Source of the DNA: Triatoma infestans
Lineage: Eukaryota; Arthropoda; Insecta; Hemiptera; Reduviidae
NCBI GenBank assembly: GCA_011037195.1
Contig: JAAEAF010006073.1
Coordinates: 1 to 64,000, forward strand
Length of the DNA stretch: 64,000 bases
Direction: 5' to 3'
Below, one piece after another: positions 1 to 10,436 of the stretch (positions are counted from its first letter, which is position 1; each line of letters begins with the position of its first letter). The notes below the pieces were generated by a model, which saw only the letters and a list, made by a program, of their open reading frames with translations, had not been told where the DNA came from and searched no databases. The position numbers and the translations under genes are program-made.

Positions 1-253
1 TGTGATGCCGTCATTCAAAGAAGGTTTAGTATTCTGGGTTGTTACCAGATAGGGGAGGAGGAAATACCCACCCTAGAACCTTCCAGGATCTTGGGATTCC
101 TCAGGAAGCTCAACCTGGAGAGGGTGCTATAGATGAGCTAGCCCATCTTGGCACCAGAGGGGGGTACAATAGATCAAACATAAAATGAGGGGGGTACAAT
201 AGATCAAACATAAAATGGTCGCGGTACAGAACCCTAGGGGAAAAAAAAAAAAA
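1..253 (+). mobile_element. 3' end of a non-LTR retrotransposon (LINE) with A-tail
   Basis: The window opens inside a reading frame that runs from base 1 to the stop TAG at 130-132. Its 43 residues include RRFSILGCYQIGEEEIPTLE and GFLRKLNLERVL, a type of C-terminal tail seen after the zinc knuckle in R1/jockey-group LINE ORF2 proteins. The frame is cut by the window edge, so the enzyme domains are not visible. A short 3' untranslated part follows, containing a 30-bp unit repeated twice (157-186 and 187-216), and the copy ends in an A-run from 241. Long reverse-strand frames here are antisense shadows. The clade is uncertain. Confidence 0.6.
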
Positions 254-599
254 CATAGAATAAATAAGTGAATAGATACAGCAAAAAATAAAAATAAGCT
301 TCCGTAGAACAATTAAATTAATCATAAAAACCGAAATTAAAATGAAGTAAATAGCAAATAAAGTAAAAACAATTAGAAAATCAAAAGGAAAGAAACTAGA
401 AAAAAAAACATGAAATAACATCTACTTATAGCAATCATTTAATCTTTTCTAATAGTGGCTCAATATCCATATATAAATTAATTTATGTATATTACTCAAT
501 TTTAAAGTAGTAATTGGCTCAGGTAGAGACACTGTAACAAGGCAAAACTATCATTGAAATTACTAAAAAATTGTGTTTAATCATTTATGCAGAACGATC
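254..599. other. AT-rich stretch, no recognisable feature
   Basis: Very AT-rich sequence between the A-tail of the first LINE fragment and the minus-strand LINE that follows. I see no gene, RNA or repeat boundary in it. Confidence 0.5.
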
Positions 600-2640
600 T
601 TATTTTAAGGCAATTAATGATATAATAGAACAGATTTCTGATATGGGATTCATTGTTTGTGGAGAGAATATTGGGAAGATGGTCTATTGAAGTGGAGTTG
701 ACGAACGGGATGTAGTGATTACGTATGGGAGAGTAGATAGGACAGGTAACTTTAAGTGGGAGATCTAAAGCGTTAAAATTACAAACAGAGCAAATTTCCT
801 GGGGGTTAATTAAGAAAGCAGAATGTTATTTGATTTGATGTTTACCAGACAATTTTAATTGGGTGAATATTTTGATTATATTGAAAGGAATATTGAGGTT
901 GATGTAGGATTGGGCAGGACTGTTAGTGACATTAAGTTCATGTATTTTGAATTTGTAGAAGTTGTTGGCCGTTAGAAATGATCTGATGTATCTCTTAGTT
1001 GGCTGATCGGCCGGGGGTATCATAAAAAAAACACCAAAAAAATTTTTTTAAGTGTTTTTTATTAATGGCCCGACGTTTCGACAAACATTGTTTGTCTTCT
1101 TCAGGGGCTTGTAAATACAGAATTTGTGTGCTCTATTACATGTTCAATTATGACTGTATTAGAGCTATTTTGGTATGTATACTGCTGTAATTAGCCTCAT
1201 ACAGGGATTTCATATCAATTACTTTTGAGTATTCTTTGTATTTAGCTAGAATCTGTGGGATTTCATTATTTATTTAGTAGGATCAGGGTCTAATAAAATA
1301 TGCTTATAATTAATTTTAGTCAATAAGTCACTCAATTAGATGAACCAATTATATTTAGGGGAGAGATGGTTTTGGTGCAATTCTTTTCATTTAAGATAGT
1401 AAACTTTAGGAATTCTATTATCATTCATTGACAGCTTATATACCCAGTTCAATGTTAGTTTTAATATTTATAACAGGGGGAAATATTTATAATAGCAAGG
1501 GGTATTCTTGTTTAAATTGAATAATCTTTTGTAAAAGTGTAGCTATGCCTTCTCAATAGTGCAGAGATAACGCAGCCCCCATACTTCAGCTCCATAATGA
1601 AGAGTATTTACGGAAATAGCGTCGTTTAAACGCATCCTGGAATCCATGGACTGAGTTTTCGATTTTCTGCAGGTGTCTAACACAGCTTCTACTGCAGAAG
1701 TTGCCTTGGTTTCAGCCAATTTTGATGCTAGATGAAAGAGGCCAGAGCTTCAGAATTTCACACCTGATATGTATAGGACGGAACAACTTCTATTTCTTCA
1801 CCCAAACAATACTTTGTTAAAACATTAAATTTTTTTAACGTTTTGGAGCGACCTTATGGAAAGGAATTATTTTAGCGTTGCTACAATTAATTTTCAGACA
1901 GTTTTCCGTAGCATAATTAGCGAGAAATTTTAGTTTCGTCACTACATCAGATGAGACCGCAAAGATGACTTGTCATGGGCATACAGCGATAACTATATGT
2001 CCTTATTTGGGACTAAAGGTATACCGGGAGTCCCACTTGCTCGAAAAAATCTTCTAGATCGCTTATGAAAAAACTGAAGAGACCGGATAGAACTTCACCT
2101 TGGAGGACATCTTTAGTTAATTTTATTTCTTCAGTAAAGGTATCACCCGTTTTCGCTTTAATGTATGCATTTTCATACATATATTTTAAGATCCGAATTA
2201 ATTTCCCACTAACGTCGAAGCGGTTTAATTTATGCCATAAAAGGTTATGGTTTACCTTATCGGAAGCTTTCTTGTAATCCACGAATATTGCAAATAGGTC
2301 ACTTTGTCTATATTCTAATTTTATTTGTACAATACTGTTCAGTATAAACAAATTATCAAGGCAGGATCGGCGCTTTTTAAACTCACACTGCATTTCGAGT
2401 AGCCCACTTCTTCATCCCATGACATTAGTCTGTCTAAAATTATTTGAGTGAAAATTTTTAAGATAGAGTTTAATAAGGATATCGGACGATAATTATTGTT
2501 TGTGGGATTGTTTTGTCACCTTTTTTATAGATCATTATTATAACTGATTTACACCAGACGGTGGGAATTTTTTTAAACATAGGGACCATTGATCAGACGG
2601 TATAGGGTTTAATTACATATTTTTAGTTCTAAATTTAGTA
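600..2640 (-). mobile_element. Decayed LINE with reverse transcriptase fragments
   Basis: Read on the minus strand this is a broken non-LTR retrotransposon ORF2. Near 2580-2400 lie NNNYRPISLLNSILKIFTQI and a degraded finger motif. The longest open piece (2393-2013) has FKKRRSCLDNLFILNSIVQ, IFVDYKKASDKVNHNLLW and VLQGEVLSGLFSFFISDLED, which are RT fingers/palm motifs; the first catalytic Asp is in FVDYKK. An ADD-like palm motif is expected just after 2013 but the frame is broken there. Another open piece (1023-826) and its continuation in a shifted frame (INPQEICSVCNF) look like the C-terminal cysteine-containing tail. Multiple stops and frameshifts make it a pseudogene. Clade not assigned. 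Confidence 0.7.
1068..1108 (-). ncRNA. Hammerhead ribozyme-like motif (Penelope type)
   Basis: On the minus strand the order is GCCC (stem I), CTGAAGA, one spacer A, stem II GACAAAC/GTTTGTC with a 3-nt loop, GAAAC, GTC, then GGGC pairing back to GCCC. This fits the conserved hammerhead core CUGANGA...GAAA...UH with a minimal AC/GU stem III. Minimal stem III versions are known in Penelope-like elements and are thought to work as dimers. It lies between open pieces of the decayed LINE, so it is probably part of a separate insertion, but I could not find that insertion's target-site duplication. Confidence 0.65.
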
Positions 2641-2775
2641 ATTGTGTGCCAAAAGGATTTACTATCTTTGCAATTGCCTAATTTGTTAATTGTGTCGAGT
2701 TTCATAGTTTCTTTTCTTCAATTTTGTTAAATTTTTGTATTTTTTCTCAGAAGTAATGTACATTGGTCTAGTATG

Positions 2776-3424
2776 GCTGTTAGTAAGAGGAAGTATTGTA
2801 AAGTGATAGAATTTTCGATATCGAGTTTCCACCGGAAATATCCTTTATCCCTGAGTATCCAAGAAAGTAGTTTTTAGCAATTGGTCTGTGTGGGACAGCA
2901 TATCTCAAAACGAAAAATCGCAGCATGTTCAAACTTAATGTTTCGTTAATGTGCTATCAGGAGACCTGAGAGTAAGCTTTCCGTATAAATCGTTAAACCG
3001 GAAGTGTCACTTTACTGAATGGATTTTGTTCAAGTTATTTCTGATTTCCTCAAAAACGATTTTCTTTACAATTTATATATTATCTACACATACAAAGAGC
3101 TATATTGCTTATTTGTAACATTTCTTCTGGTAAAGTTATTCAAGGGACTTTTGGGGGAGTAATGGGGTTATGTTTTCCTCCAAAATGCTATCGCATTCTA
3201 CCATCTAAACAAAATTTATTAGAAATAAATAGATTGCCAAAATTCCTAGTTTCAAGAAAATTATTAAAACTGAAATGCGTTTTTACTGAAAGTTTCTTTT
3301 TGTTTTCGCGATTTTTTACATAGAAACACCGACGAATTCCATTAAACTTGTATACTAACTATAAAATTAGTCAAGTACAATGCTGCAAACTGCAGTAAGA
3401 GTGTGAGTGTTTCACACCAGATCT
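2776..3424 (+). repeat. ACT repeat, internally shortened copy
   Basis: Begins with GTTAGTAAGAGGAAGTATTG and ends with a degraded terminal hairpin (GTGTGAGTGTTTCACACCAG). It keeps the CCGGAAGTGTCAC box and a piece of the middle region but lacks much of the consensus interior. The 5' inverted repeat ACTTTCTCTTACTCC is mostly lost. Confidence 0.75.
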
Positions 3425-3598
3425 TTTTATGTTGTTCCAAGAAACTAAATTTTGATCGAATTAGCTCATGCGCAGATTTCCACCTTTATAGTACTCTTTC
3501 AGTATTTTGTGAACTGCGCCACATACATGAAAATAAGGGCAATATAATAAATAGCTAAGTATCCCAGGTCTAAGAAAAGTTTGTTATCTGAATATTAT

Positions 3599-4424
3599 GA
3601 ATTCTTTGGAGAAAATTTTGTGGATGTTTAACATCAATTTTATTTTGTTCCATTAGTATAAACGGCTAAATACAAAATGGTGGTGGACCTGCTTAATTCT
3701 TGTTTGCATTCTTTTTCAACATTGGAATGACAAATCTGAACTTTTTCTTTATAGCTTCCATTAATTATATAAATTATATTTGGCGGGTATGCGCGAGAGC
3801 CCAAACTGTGCCTTTTTTTTAAAAAAAAATCTGAATTAATGATATAAAACAGTAAATATTGTGCATTTTTTTATAAAAAAAAAAAAAAATTATTGCACAA
3901 TTTGATAATTTAAAAAAACACTTACGGGAAGGGGGATTAGTAAAAAAATTCTATCTACATTTTTCATAGAAATAATTAGCCAATCACAGTGTAGAAGTGA
4001 AAGTATCAAAAGTGGGCGTGGTCCACATGATAATTCCAGATTTGTGATTGGCCTAACATATTCCACATTTCACACCTTTACTTCTACAATGTGATTGATT
4101 AATTATTTATGAAAAACCTAATTAGAATTTTTTTAACGATTTTTCCTTTCTAGGTATTTTATAAATTATCAAATAGTACAATAAAAACTTTTTATAAAAA
4201 GAATTTCAAAAATCAAGTAATTTCTAACATAATATTTGTTGTTTCACGTAATCAATGTGAGCTATAAAGAAAAAACTCAAAATTTTCATTCCATTGTTGA
4301 AAAAGAAGGCAAAAGAGAATTAGGCGGAAATGCAAGATCCGCCATTTTGTATTTTCTCGTTTATACTAGTGGGACAAAATAAAATTAATGTTATACACCG
4401 ATAAAAATTTCTCAAAGAAATTTG
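3599..4424. mobile_element. Long imperfect palindrome (foldback or MITE-like element)
   Basis: The left half from about 3599 is matched in reverse complement by the right half ending about 4424. Examples: CCATTAGTATAAACGGC-like sequence near 3650 pairs with the stretch near 4370, TTCTTTATAGCT near 3745 pairs with AGCTATAAAGAA near 4259, and CAATCACAGTGTAGAAG near 3981 pairs with CTTCTACAATGTGATTG near 4081. The symmetry centre is around 4010-4045. No ORF is present, consistent with a non-autonomous DNA element. Target-site duplication not identified. Confidence 0.7.
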
Positions 4425-4463
4425 CAACATTCAGTTAAAAAAATCATTCAGTAAAAAATATCC

Positions 4464-5576
4464 ATTTTTACTGTCTCTCACACCTGTTAGAGGAAGTATT
4501 GTAATGGCATCAAATTTTCGATATCGAATTTTCACTGGAAATACACGTTTTGAGGTCCCCTGAGTCCAAAAAAAGTGGTTTTTAGAAAATTGTCTTCATG
4601 TGTGTGTGCGAGCGCGCATGTATGTGAACAGCTTATCCCAAAAACGAAAAATCGGAGAAAATCCAAACCGTGTAGGAATTACCGTGTGATCCGAGTTATT
4701 TAACAAAATCCCTCTACCGGAAGTACCACTTTACTAAATTTTTTTTTTTTCACATTTTTGCAATTTTCTCGAAAATGGCTCTAACGAATTGTCTTCAAAA
4801 CTTGATATTTCAATTACACATACTAAGAGCTATTATTTTTATTTGAAACATTTGTCTGGGAAAATTCATTTAAAGCTTCTTTTGGGGAAAGGATGGGCTT
4901 ATGTTCTCTCATAAAGTACTATTTCAGTTTATTACAGAATTCTACCAACTAAATAATATTAATTAAAACTGGATATGTTGCCAAAATTCCGAGTTTGAAG
5001 AAAATGGTTGACCGGAAGGAGGTGAATAGTTTTTTCATTTTCTTCTTTTTTTCCGCTAAAAAAAAACGACGGATTTCTCGAAATTTGATATACTGACCAT
5101 GAATACGGGAATCTATAAGTTTTGTTTATAACTTATTATTTTTTTTAAATTTATTTAAGGCGCGTCAACATCTATGGTCATTGGCGCCCGGAGCCTTCAG
5201 TGCACTGCCGGCCTCCGCACAGTGTTCTCTTGTTACAGACAACACTGTCCATCACCATGAGCTGCAGAGGCTCCTAGGAAGAGAAAATATAAGGGAAGCA
5301 CAGCTGGATTCGAACGCCGGACCTCCGTATTGCTACTCCAGCGCGCTAACCACTAACCTAATCCCTTCCCTGAAGTGTTTTTTCGAGCAAGTTCATTTAA
5401 AGAAGTTTTCGAGTAAGAGTGAGAAGTTATGCATTCCTCATTCAAATCATTTTATTATATTTAGATCTACCCATTGATATAAATCTGAAGACAAGTAACA
5501 TTTAATAAAAATAAGTTAAAAACAAACTGTAAACTGCGGTAAGAGAAAGTCGTGCGAGTGTTTCATATTAGATTTT
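4464..5576 (+). repeat. ACT repeat, near full length, interrupted by a SINE
   Basis: Starts with a degraded 5' inverted repeat and GTTAGAGGAAGTATTGTAAT, passes through the ACTGGAAATAC box, a TG-rich site at about 4597-4615, the CAAAAACGAAAAATCG block, the ACCGGAAGTACC box, the GGGGAAAGGATGGG block and a further ACCGGAAGG box. It ends at GTAAGAGAAAGTCGTGCGAG with a degraded terminal hairpin. A minus-strand SINE sits at 5152-5372. Confidence 0.8.
5152..5372 (-). mobile_element. tRNA-derived SINE (family 1)
   Basis: Minus-strand copy of the family best seen at 7285-7503. The tRNA-like head is at the right end with a degraded A-box (TTAGTGGTTAGCGCG) and B-box (CGTTCGAATCC). The body has the conserved TCTTCCTAGGAGCCTC-like segment, TGCACTGAAGGCTCCGGGCG and the 3' part GTTGACGCGCCTTAAAT. 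It is inserted in an ACT repeat. The 98-residue frame across it is not a gene. Confidence 0.85.
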
Positions 5577-7284
5577 TTACGAACGAAAAATATTATTAAA
5601 ATTAACAGTAGATAAAAAAGACGGGTTCTAGGCCATTTTTCTGCACAATATGGCGGCCGACCCCCTCGTCCCCCCCCCCTCCCTAGTCACTTACCCCTCA
5701 TTCACCACTTAACCTCCTCCCCTCCCCCACCCATTTCTGTAGGTAAAGATATGTTAAAAATTAATTTTTTTTTGCTGAGGTCAGCAAAAGCAATCTCACT
5801 ACCTTTGCCATACAAGTCCATCACTTTCAACAGTCAGCCATTGTGGTAACTTGGGAATAGTAGTTTTCTTTAGATCCTTTTACCTCACCCACATACTTCT
5901 CCCTCATCTCTCTCACTTCTTTCATATAAATATATATATATATGGACTTAAGAGAAGCTCTGCTCCACGTACTCCACGCCAGGGTTCATTAACATTTGCA
6001 TCTATATTTTTTCATTCGTACAAAGTTGATTAACTTCTATGTGTGCACAATGTTTGCAATATACTTCCTGATTATATTTATTTTATTTTATTTTTTTTAC
6101 ACTGTCTTAAAGAGAGAACTCTCCCTCTTTATTTATTATAAAAGTATTTTTATAGATCAAGTATTACCAACACATATATCCAATCGAATATAGTGATTTC
6201 TGAGACAGAAGCTTATGTAAGTTTTTTTTTTGGTAAAAAATAAACTAAAACTTAATCTATGGTTCCTCCTTATACACATTACTTGTTTAAGATAATTCTA
6301 TTTTTATCGATCAAAATATTGACATCGAATCCAGTATATTGATTAATGAGTCAATTACCTGTGTAAGGTTTTGGTAAACAATTAAAATTTAAATCTTCAC
6401 TTTCCTTGTTTAACATAATTCTATTTTTTTTTTTTATCGAGCAATTATATTTATAGAATCCAGTATATTGATTTATGAGTCAGTTACTTCTGTTTTTGTT
6501 TTTTTTGGGTACAGCTTAAAGTCGTTGGATCTGTTATCTAAAGCAATGTACGACGAAGTAGTTACTAATATCTTTTGTCGAACTAATTGTTTATACAATT
6601 AAAGAAAGGAAAAAAGCTAGTGTTTAACGAGAGATTTAGTAACTGTTGTATCTCAATTTACGTACTAAATTCCGCATATTTTTAATCACTTTTCTAATCT
6701 AAAACGTACTCAATTTATACACATAATTCCGTCAATTCTTGCAAAGTAGAGATGTTAGTTTTCGGTTAAAAATGTAAAAGTCGAAAGTGCCTATTTAACA
6801 GATTGACATGTAAGAAATTAAAGTAAGGATAACGATCTATGCGTACATATTAAAACTAGTAATTTAACTGGAACTTATATGAATTTTGTTATATATGTTT
6901 AAACACTTCTTATTAGAGCAAAAGTAGTTTCTTTAGAGAAAGTGTGTGGAGTTTCCCAGTAATATCTTACAACTAGTGGAAAGCTGATCCTGCACAAATA
7001 ATGTAATTTTCAAAAAAATCTTCTGTCTAACTAATTGTTTGTACAATTAAACAAGTTAGTTAGAGAAAGGAAAAATAAAAGTTTAGTATGTAACCTACAG
7101 AACTAGTAGTCTTTTTATAGTGTTAGTTTCTTGGGATTTTCTCTAATATATCTATAACGATTTCCTTTGCACAGATTGTAAAGGTATCATATTTACTTGA
7201 AACATTTTTCGGAAAAAGTTGATTTTGAATAGTTGTGCGGAATTTGTAGGTTAAATGTCAAATATTGAATGCAGTTGGTGAGGG
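5577..7284. other. Non-repeat AT-rich region with local tandem repeats
   Basis: Mostly AT-rich DNA without a supported gene. It holds a C-rich tract (about 5650-5735), a short TA run near 5930-5943 and imperfect tandem units (6140-6495). The motif CTAATTGTTT(G/A)TACAATTAAA, followed by AGAAAGGAAAAA, occurs at about 6583 and again at about 7031. The last ~80 bases before the SINE resemble a degraded ACT-repeat end variant (AAATGTCAAATATTGAATGC). Confidence 0.5.
6140..6495 (+). repeat. Three imperfect tandem units of about 120-150 bp
   Basis: The pattern TTTTTAT(A/C)GATCAA...ATCCAGTATATTGATT...GAGTCAGTTAC recurs three times, around 6147-6215, 6299-6362 and 6420-6488. The first unit is the most diverged. 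Spacers between units are T-rich. No coding potential seen. Confidence 0.55.
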
Positions 7285-7503
7285 AAGGGAATAGCTAAGT
7301 GGTTAGCGTACTTGACTCCCACGCGGAGGTTCCGGGTTCGAGTCCAGCTGTGCTACCCTTAGATTTTTTTCTTCCTAGGAGCCTCTTCAGCTCACTCCGG
7401 TGATGGACAGAGTTATCTGTAACGAAAAAACACTGTCCGGAAGGCGGTAGTGCACTGAGAAGGCTCCGGGCGCCAATGACTATAGATGTTGACGCGCCTT
7501 AAA
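7285..7503 (+). mobile_element. tRNA-derived SINE (family 1), with pol III boxes
   Basis: The tRNA-like head has A-box TAGCTAAGTGGTTAGCGTA and B-box GGTTCGAGTCC at the spacing normal for an internal RNA polymerase III promoter. The unrelated body has TCTTCCTAGGAGCCTC, a segment around GATGGACAG, GCACTGAGAAGGCTCCGGGC and the 3' part GTTGACGCGCCTTAAATTAA. Other copies are at 5152-5372, 24535-24763 and 33151-33372; the 7976 and 12728 copies are internally deleted. Confidence 0.9.
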
Positions 7504-7959
7504 TTAAAGAAGAAAAAAAATGAGTAACTTATATATAACTTCAGAGAAAAAGTCGTGAGACCTTTTTGAGTGATTAATAGAAAACTGTAGCCCTCAATTC
7601 TGCCCATACTATCTAGAGGTCTTCGATATAACTAAATTTCGATAACTATCCCGTAACTATTGATCTATTTGTTACAGAAAGACTGATAGACCATTAAAAG
7701 GTAATTTCAGAATAGATAAAGTGATGATATCAGAATGTATACTTATGGTAACAAGATATTGTAATTATTAGCGAATTCTAAATATGGTAATTTATATTTT
7801 CATCCCGTAGAAACTTACGTCATTCACTTGTTACACACATTTCCTGCATTTATTTGATATTCGGTTTCTTATATTTGCCTATTATCAACGAGACGGATTC
7901 CTTTATGGTGACTTTAACTTGCATAAACAATGATTACTACGGTTTGGCATAAGGAAAAC
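7285..7959 (+). repeat. 675-bp unit duplicated at 24535-25211
   Basis: The SINE plus about 450 bp of non-SINE sequence downstream is repeated almost unchanged at 24535-25211. Both copies begin at the SINE 5' end and stop abruptly after GGCATAAGGAAAAC; the flanks on both sides are unrelated. By eye there are only a few per cent differences, far less than between ACT repeats. It could be a SINE with a long 3' extension or a retroposed transduction. Confidence 0.85.
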
Positions 7960-8125
7960 CTAGCGTATTGGTTGAATAAGCTAAGTGGTTAGCGCACTGG
8001 ATTTTATCTTCCTAGAAGTCTCTACATCTCACTAACGAGAGGTCGACAGTGCACTGAGAAGGCTCCGGGCGCCAATGACCATCGATGTTGACGCGCCTTA
8101 AATACAATTAAAAAAAAAAAAAAAA
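7960..8125 (+). mobile_element. Internally deleted SINE copy lacking the B-box
   Basis: After CTAGCGTATTGGTTGAATA comes the A-box part AGCTAAGTGGTTAGCGCAC, then the sequence jumps to TTATCTTCCTAGAAGTCTC, so the anticodon and B-box region is missing. The usual 3' body follows (AGTGCACTGAGAAGGCTCCG to GTTGACGCGCCTTAAATA) and an A-run. The copy at 12726-12866 shares the leader and the deletion, so this is a subfamily. Confidence 0.8.
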
Positions 8126-9437
8126 TATATCCAGATAAGGATTATTGGGATGAGAAAAATTTAATTAATGCTGGAAAGCTCTATAAGAAAATATTATTTT
8201 CTACTATTTATATACACATCACATTTTTGGCATCTCTAGTTGTTAGAAGAAAAGTAATAAACTCAATTTCATTGGTATTTACCGACTGTGTCAATAGTAG
8301 TAAGAAGGAAGTCTTGTGCCTGTTTTACACGCCAAATTTTTTGTTATTATTATATTGCATTTATTTGAGATGCTTTTGTTAAAATTATTTTGACTTATTA
8401 TTTGTTGATTACAATACTTTAGTGCATTTTTTTAATAATTTTATTACTATAAATCTCTGCGCCTTTGAAGGTGTTTCTGTATCCTCCATCTTAATATTTT
8501 TGCCCAAGTTGGCCAACATAATTTCATACTTTCAATAAAATTTACCCTTGAAGTTACATATTGGAAACACTGCGCTTGGGGGAGGTGAGGGTGTATCGTG
8601 TACGGCAAAACTGTGCTCATCGATCTCCTACCCACTTCACAAGGATACAGCATCCCTGATTCAGTATATGGCTGTTTGCTGAAAGTGATCAGTATATCAC
8701 TTATATTTTTATATTATAAATTACTATATTTTAATCGACTATCTTGTAATTTTTATCGGTACAAAAAACTACACTATTTCGAACAAGTCTTTTTATCCTT
8801 AAATGTTTTTTGTTTAAATTATATATAAGCTTTATTTTTGTTTTAATATTTTATTTGTTAGTAAATTTGAAGTGAGGTGAATACTTTGTGAACTTTGGAA
8901 GAGATTTGTGATCGGTAAGTGTATTTGCTGTTTATTTTTTTTTTCACAAATGTAAATATAACATAATCTCAGATTACCTCTTCAGTCTTAATCATAAAAG
9001 ATATATCTGTTGTGAAGGTACTTACACACGTCTTTCTGTTTATCATAATTCTATTATGTCAAAATTTTCTTGGAACTCGGAGTGATTATTGTTCACTAAA
9101 CATTACATCTAAATGTAAATATATTGTAGGACAGCTTCTCTGTTTGAACCTAAGGACAAACGTGTGGCGGTAATTACAAGCTAGGGCTAACTTACAGATT
9201 CAACCAGATTATTCCTACACCCAATTTTTCTTGAAAAAATGTTCAGTTTCCAAAAAATCTGTGCAGTTAGATAATTTTATTTTTTTTAGGGGTTCGCTAG
9301 CTACTCTACGCCATCGCGTACACTTCAAATTAATGGCATTCCAACATATTATGGCTTTCCATAATAACCAGTATATAACATACTATGACCACCTACATAA
9401 TATTATAACAGATTAAAAGCATTGATAGAATTTGAAA
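8126..9437. other. Apparently single-copy AT-rich DNA
   Basis: No transposon signature is recognisable. Short frames at 8447-8653 (minus) and 8598-8828 (plus) overlap each other and match nothing I know. The bases GATCGGTAAGTG at about 8910-8921 resemble a 5' splice site, but there is no exon evidence around them. I see no supported gene. Confidence 0.4.
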
Positions 9438-10425
9438 AAAAAAAATTGGTGTGAATCACTCACACTACTTTCTCTTACCCCAGTTTTTAAAATTGAAATC
9501 GACAAATTTTATAGTTAGTGTACCACATTTAATGAAATTCGTCGGTGTTCATTGAAAACTGAAAACCTGTTCAGTAAAAGCGCACATCCGGTTTACTAAT
9601 TTTCTTGAAACTCGGAATTTCCGGCCGTCTATTCATTACTAATTAATTTTTTTGGATGGTAGAATTGTATAATCAACTATAATAGCATTTTAGAGAAAAA
9701 CATAACAATACCCCTCGCTCAAAAGCCCCCTTAAATGACATTATCAGGAGAAATGTTTCAAATAAAAATTGTAGCTCTATATATGTATAGTATACATTTT
9801 AACTTTAAAGAAAATCGTTGGAGCCGTTTTCGAAAAAAACACCAGAAAACTGAAAAATATATTTAAGTAAAAACGCACTTCCAGTCATCCGATTTTTTCA
9901 AACTCGGAATTTCAACCATATATTTAATTCTAATTAATATTATTTAGATAACAGAATTGTATACTAAACTGAAATAGTACTTTAGAGGAAAATCTAACCC
10001 CACCCCTTCCCAAAAAGTGCCCTTAAATGAATTTTCCTGGAGAAATGTTTTAAATAAAAATTGTAGCTCTTTAATATGTGTACTTGATATACCAAGTTTC
10101 AAGAAAATCGTCGGACCCAATTTTTGAGAAAACCGCAAAAAATAAAAAAAAGTAGTTAAGTGGTTCTTCCGGTTTAGGGATTTTGGCAGATGACCCACTG
10201 TCAGATCCCATGGTGATACCTAAACGGAATATCAAGTTTGGACTTTCTACGATTTTTCGTTTTTGAGCTATGCTGTTCACATACACATACACAAAACACA
10301 CAGACCATTTGCTAAAAACCACTTTTTTGTACTCCGGGGACCTCAAAACGGTTATTTCTAGTGAAAACTCGATATCGAAAATTTGACACGATTACAATAC
10401 TTCCTGTTACTAGGAGTGAGAGAAA
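9438..10425 (-). repeat. ACT repeat, full-length minus copy
   Basis: On the plus strand it starts with the inverted terminal hairpin (GGTGTGAATCACTCACAC) and ACTTTCTCTTACCCC, and ends with ACTTCCTGTTACTAGGAGTG and AGAGAAAGT, the family 5' end. It contains ACATCCGG and ACTTCCAGTCA boxes marking subrepeats, and a CA-rich site at about 10280-10300. Confidence 0.85.
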
Positions 10426-10436
10426 GTAAAAATTCG

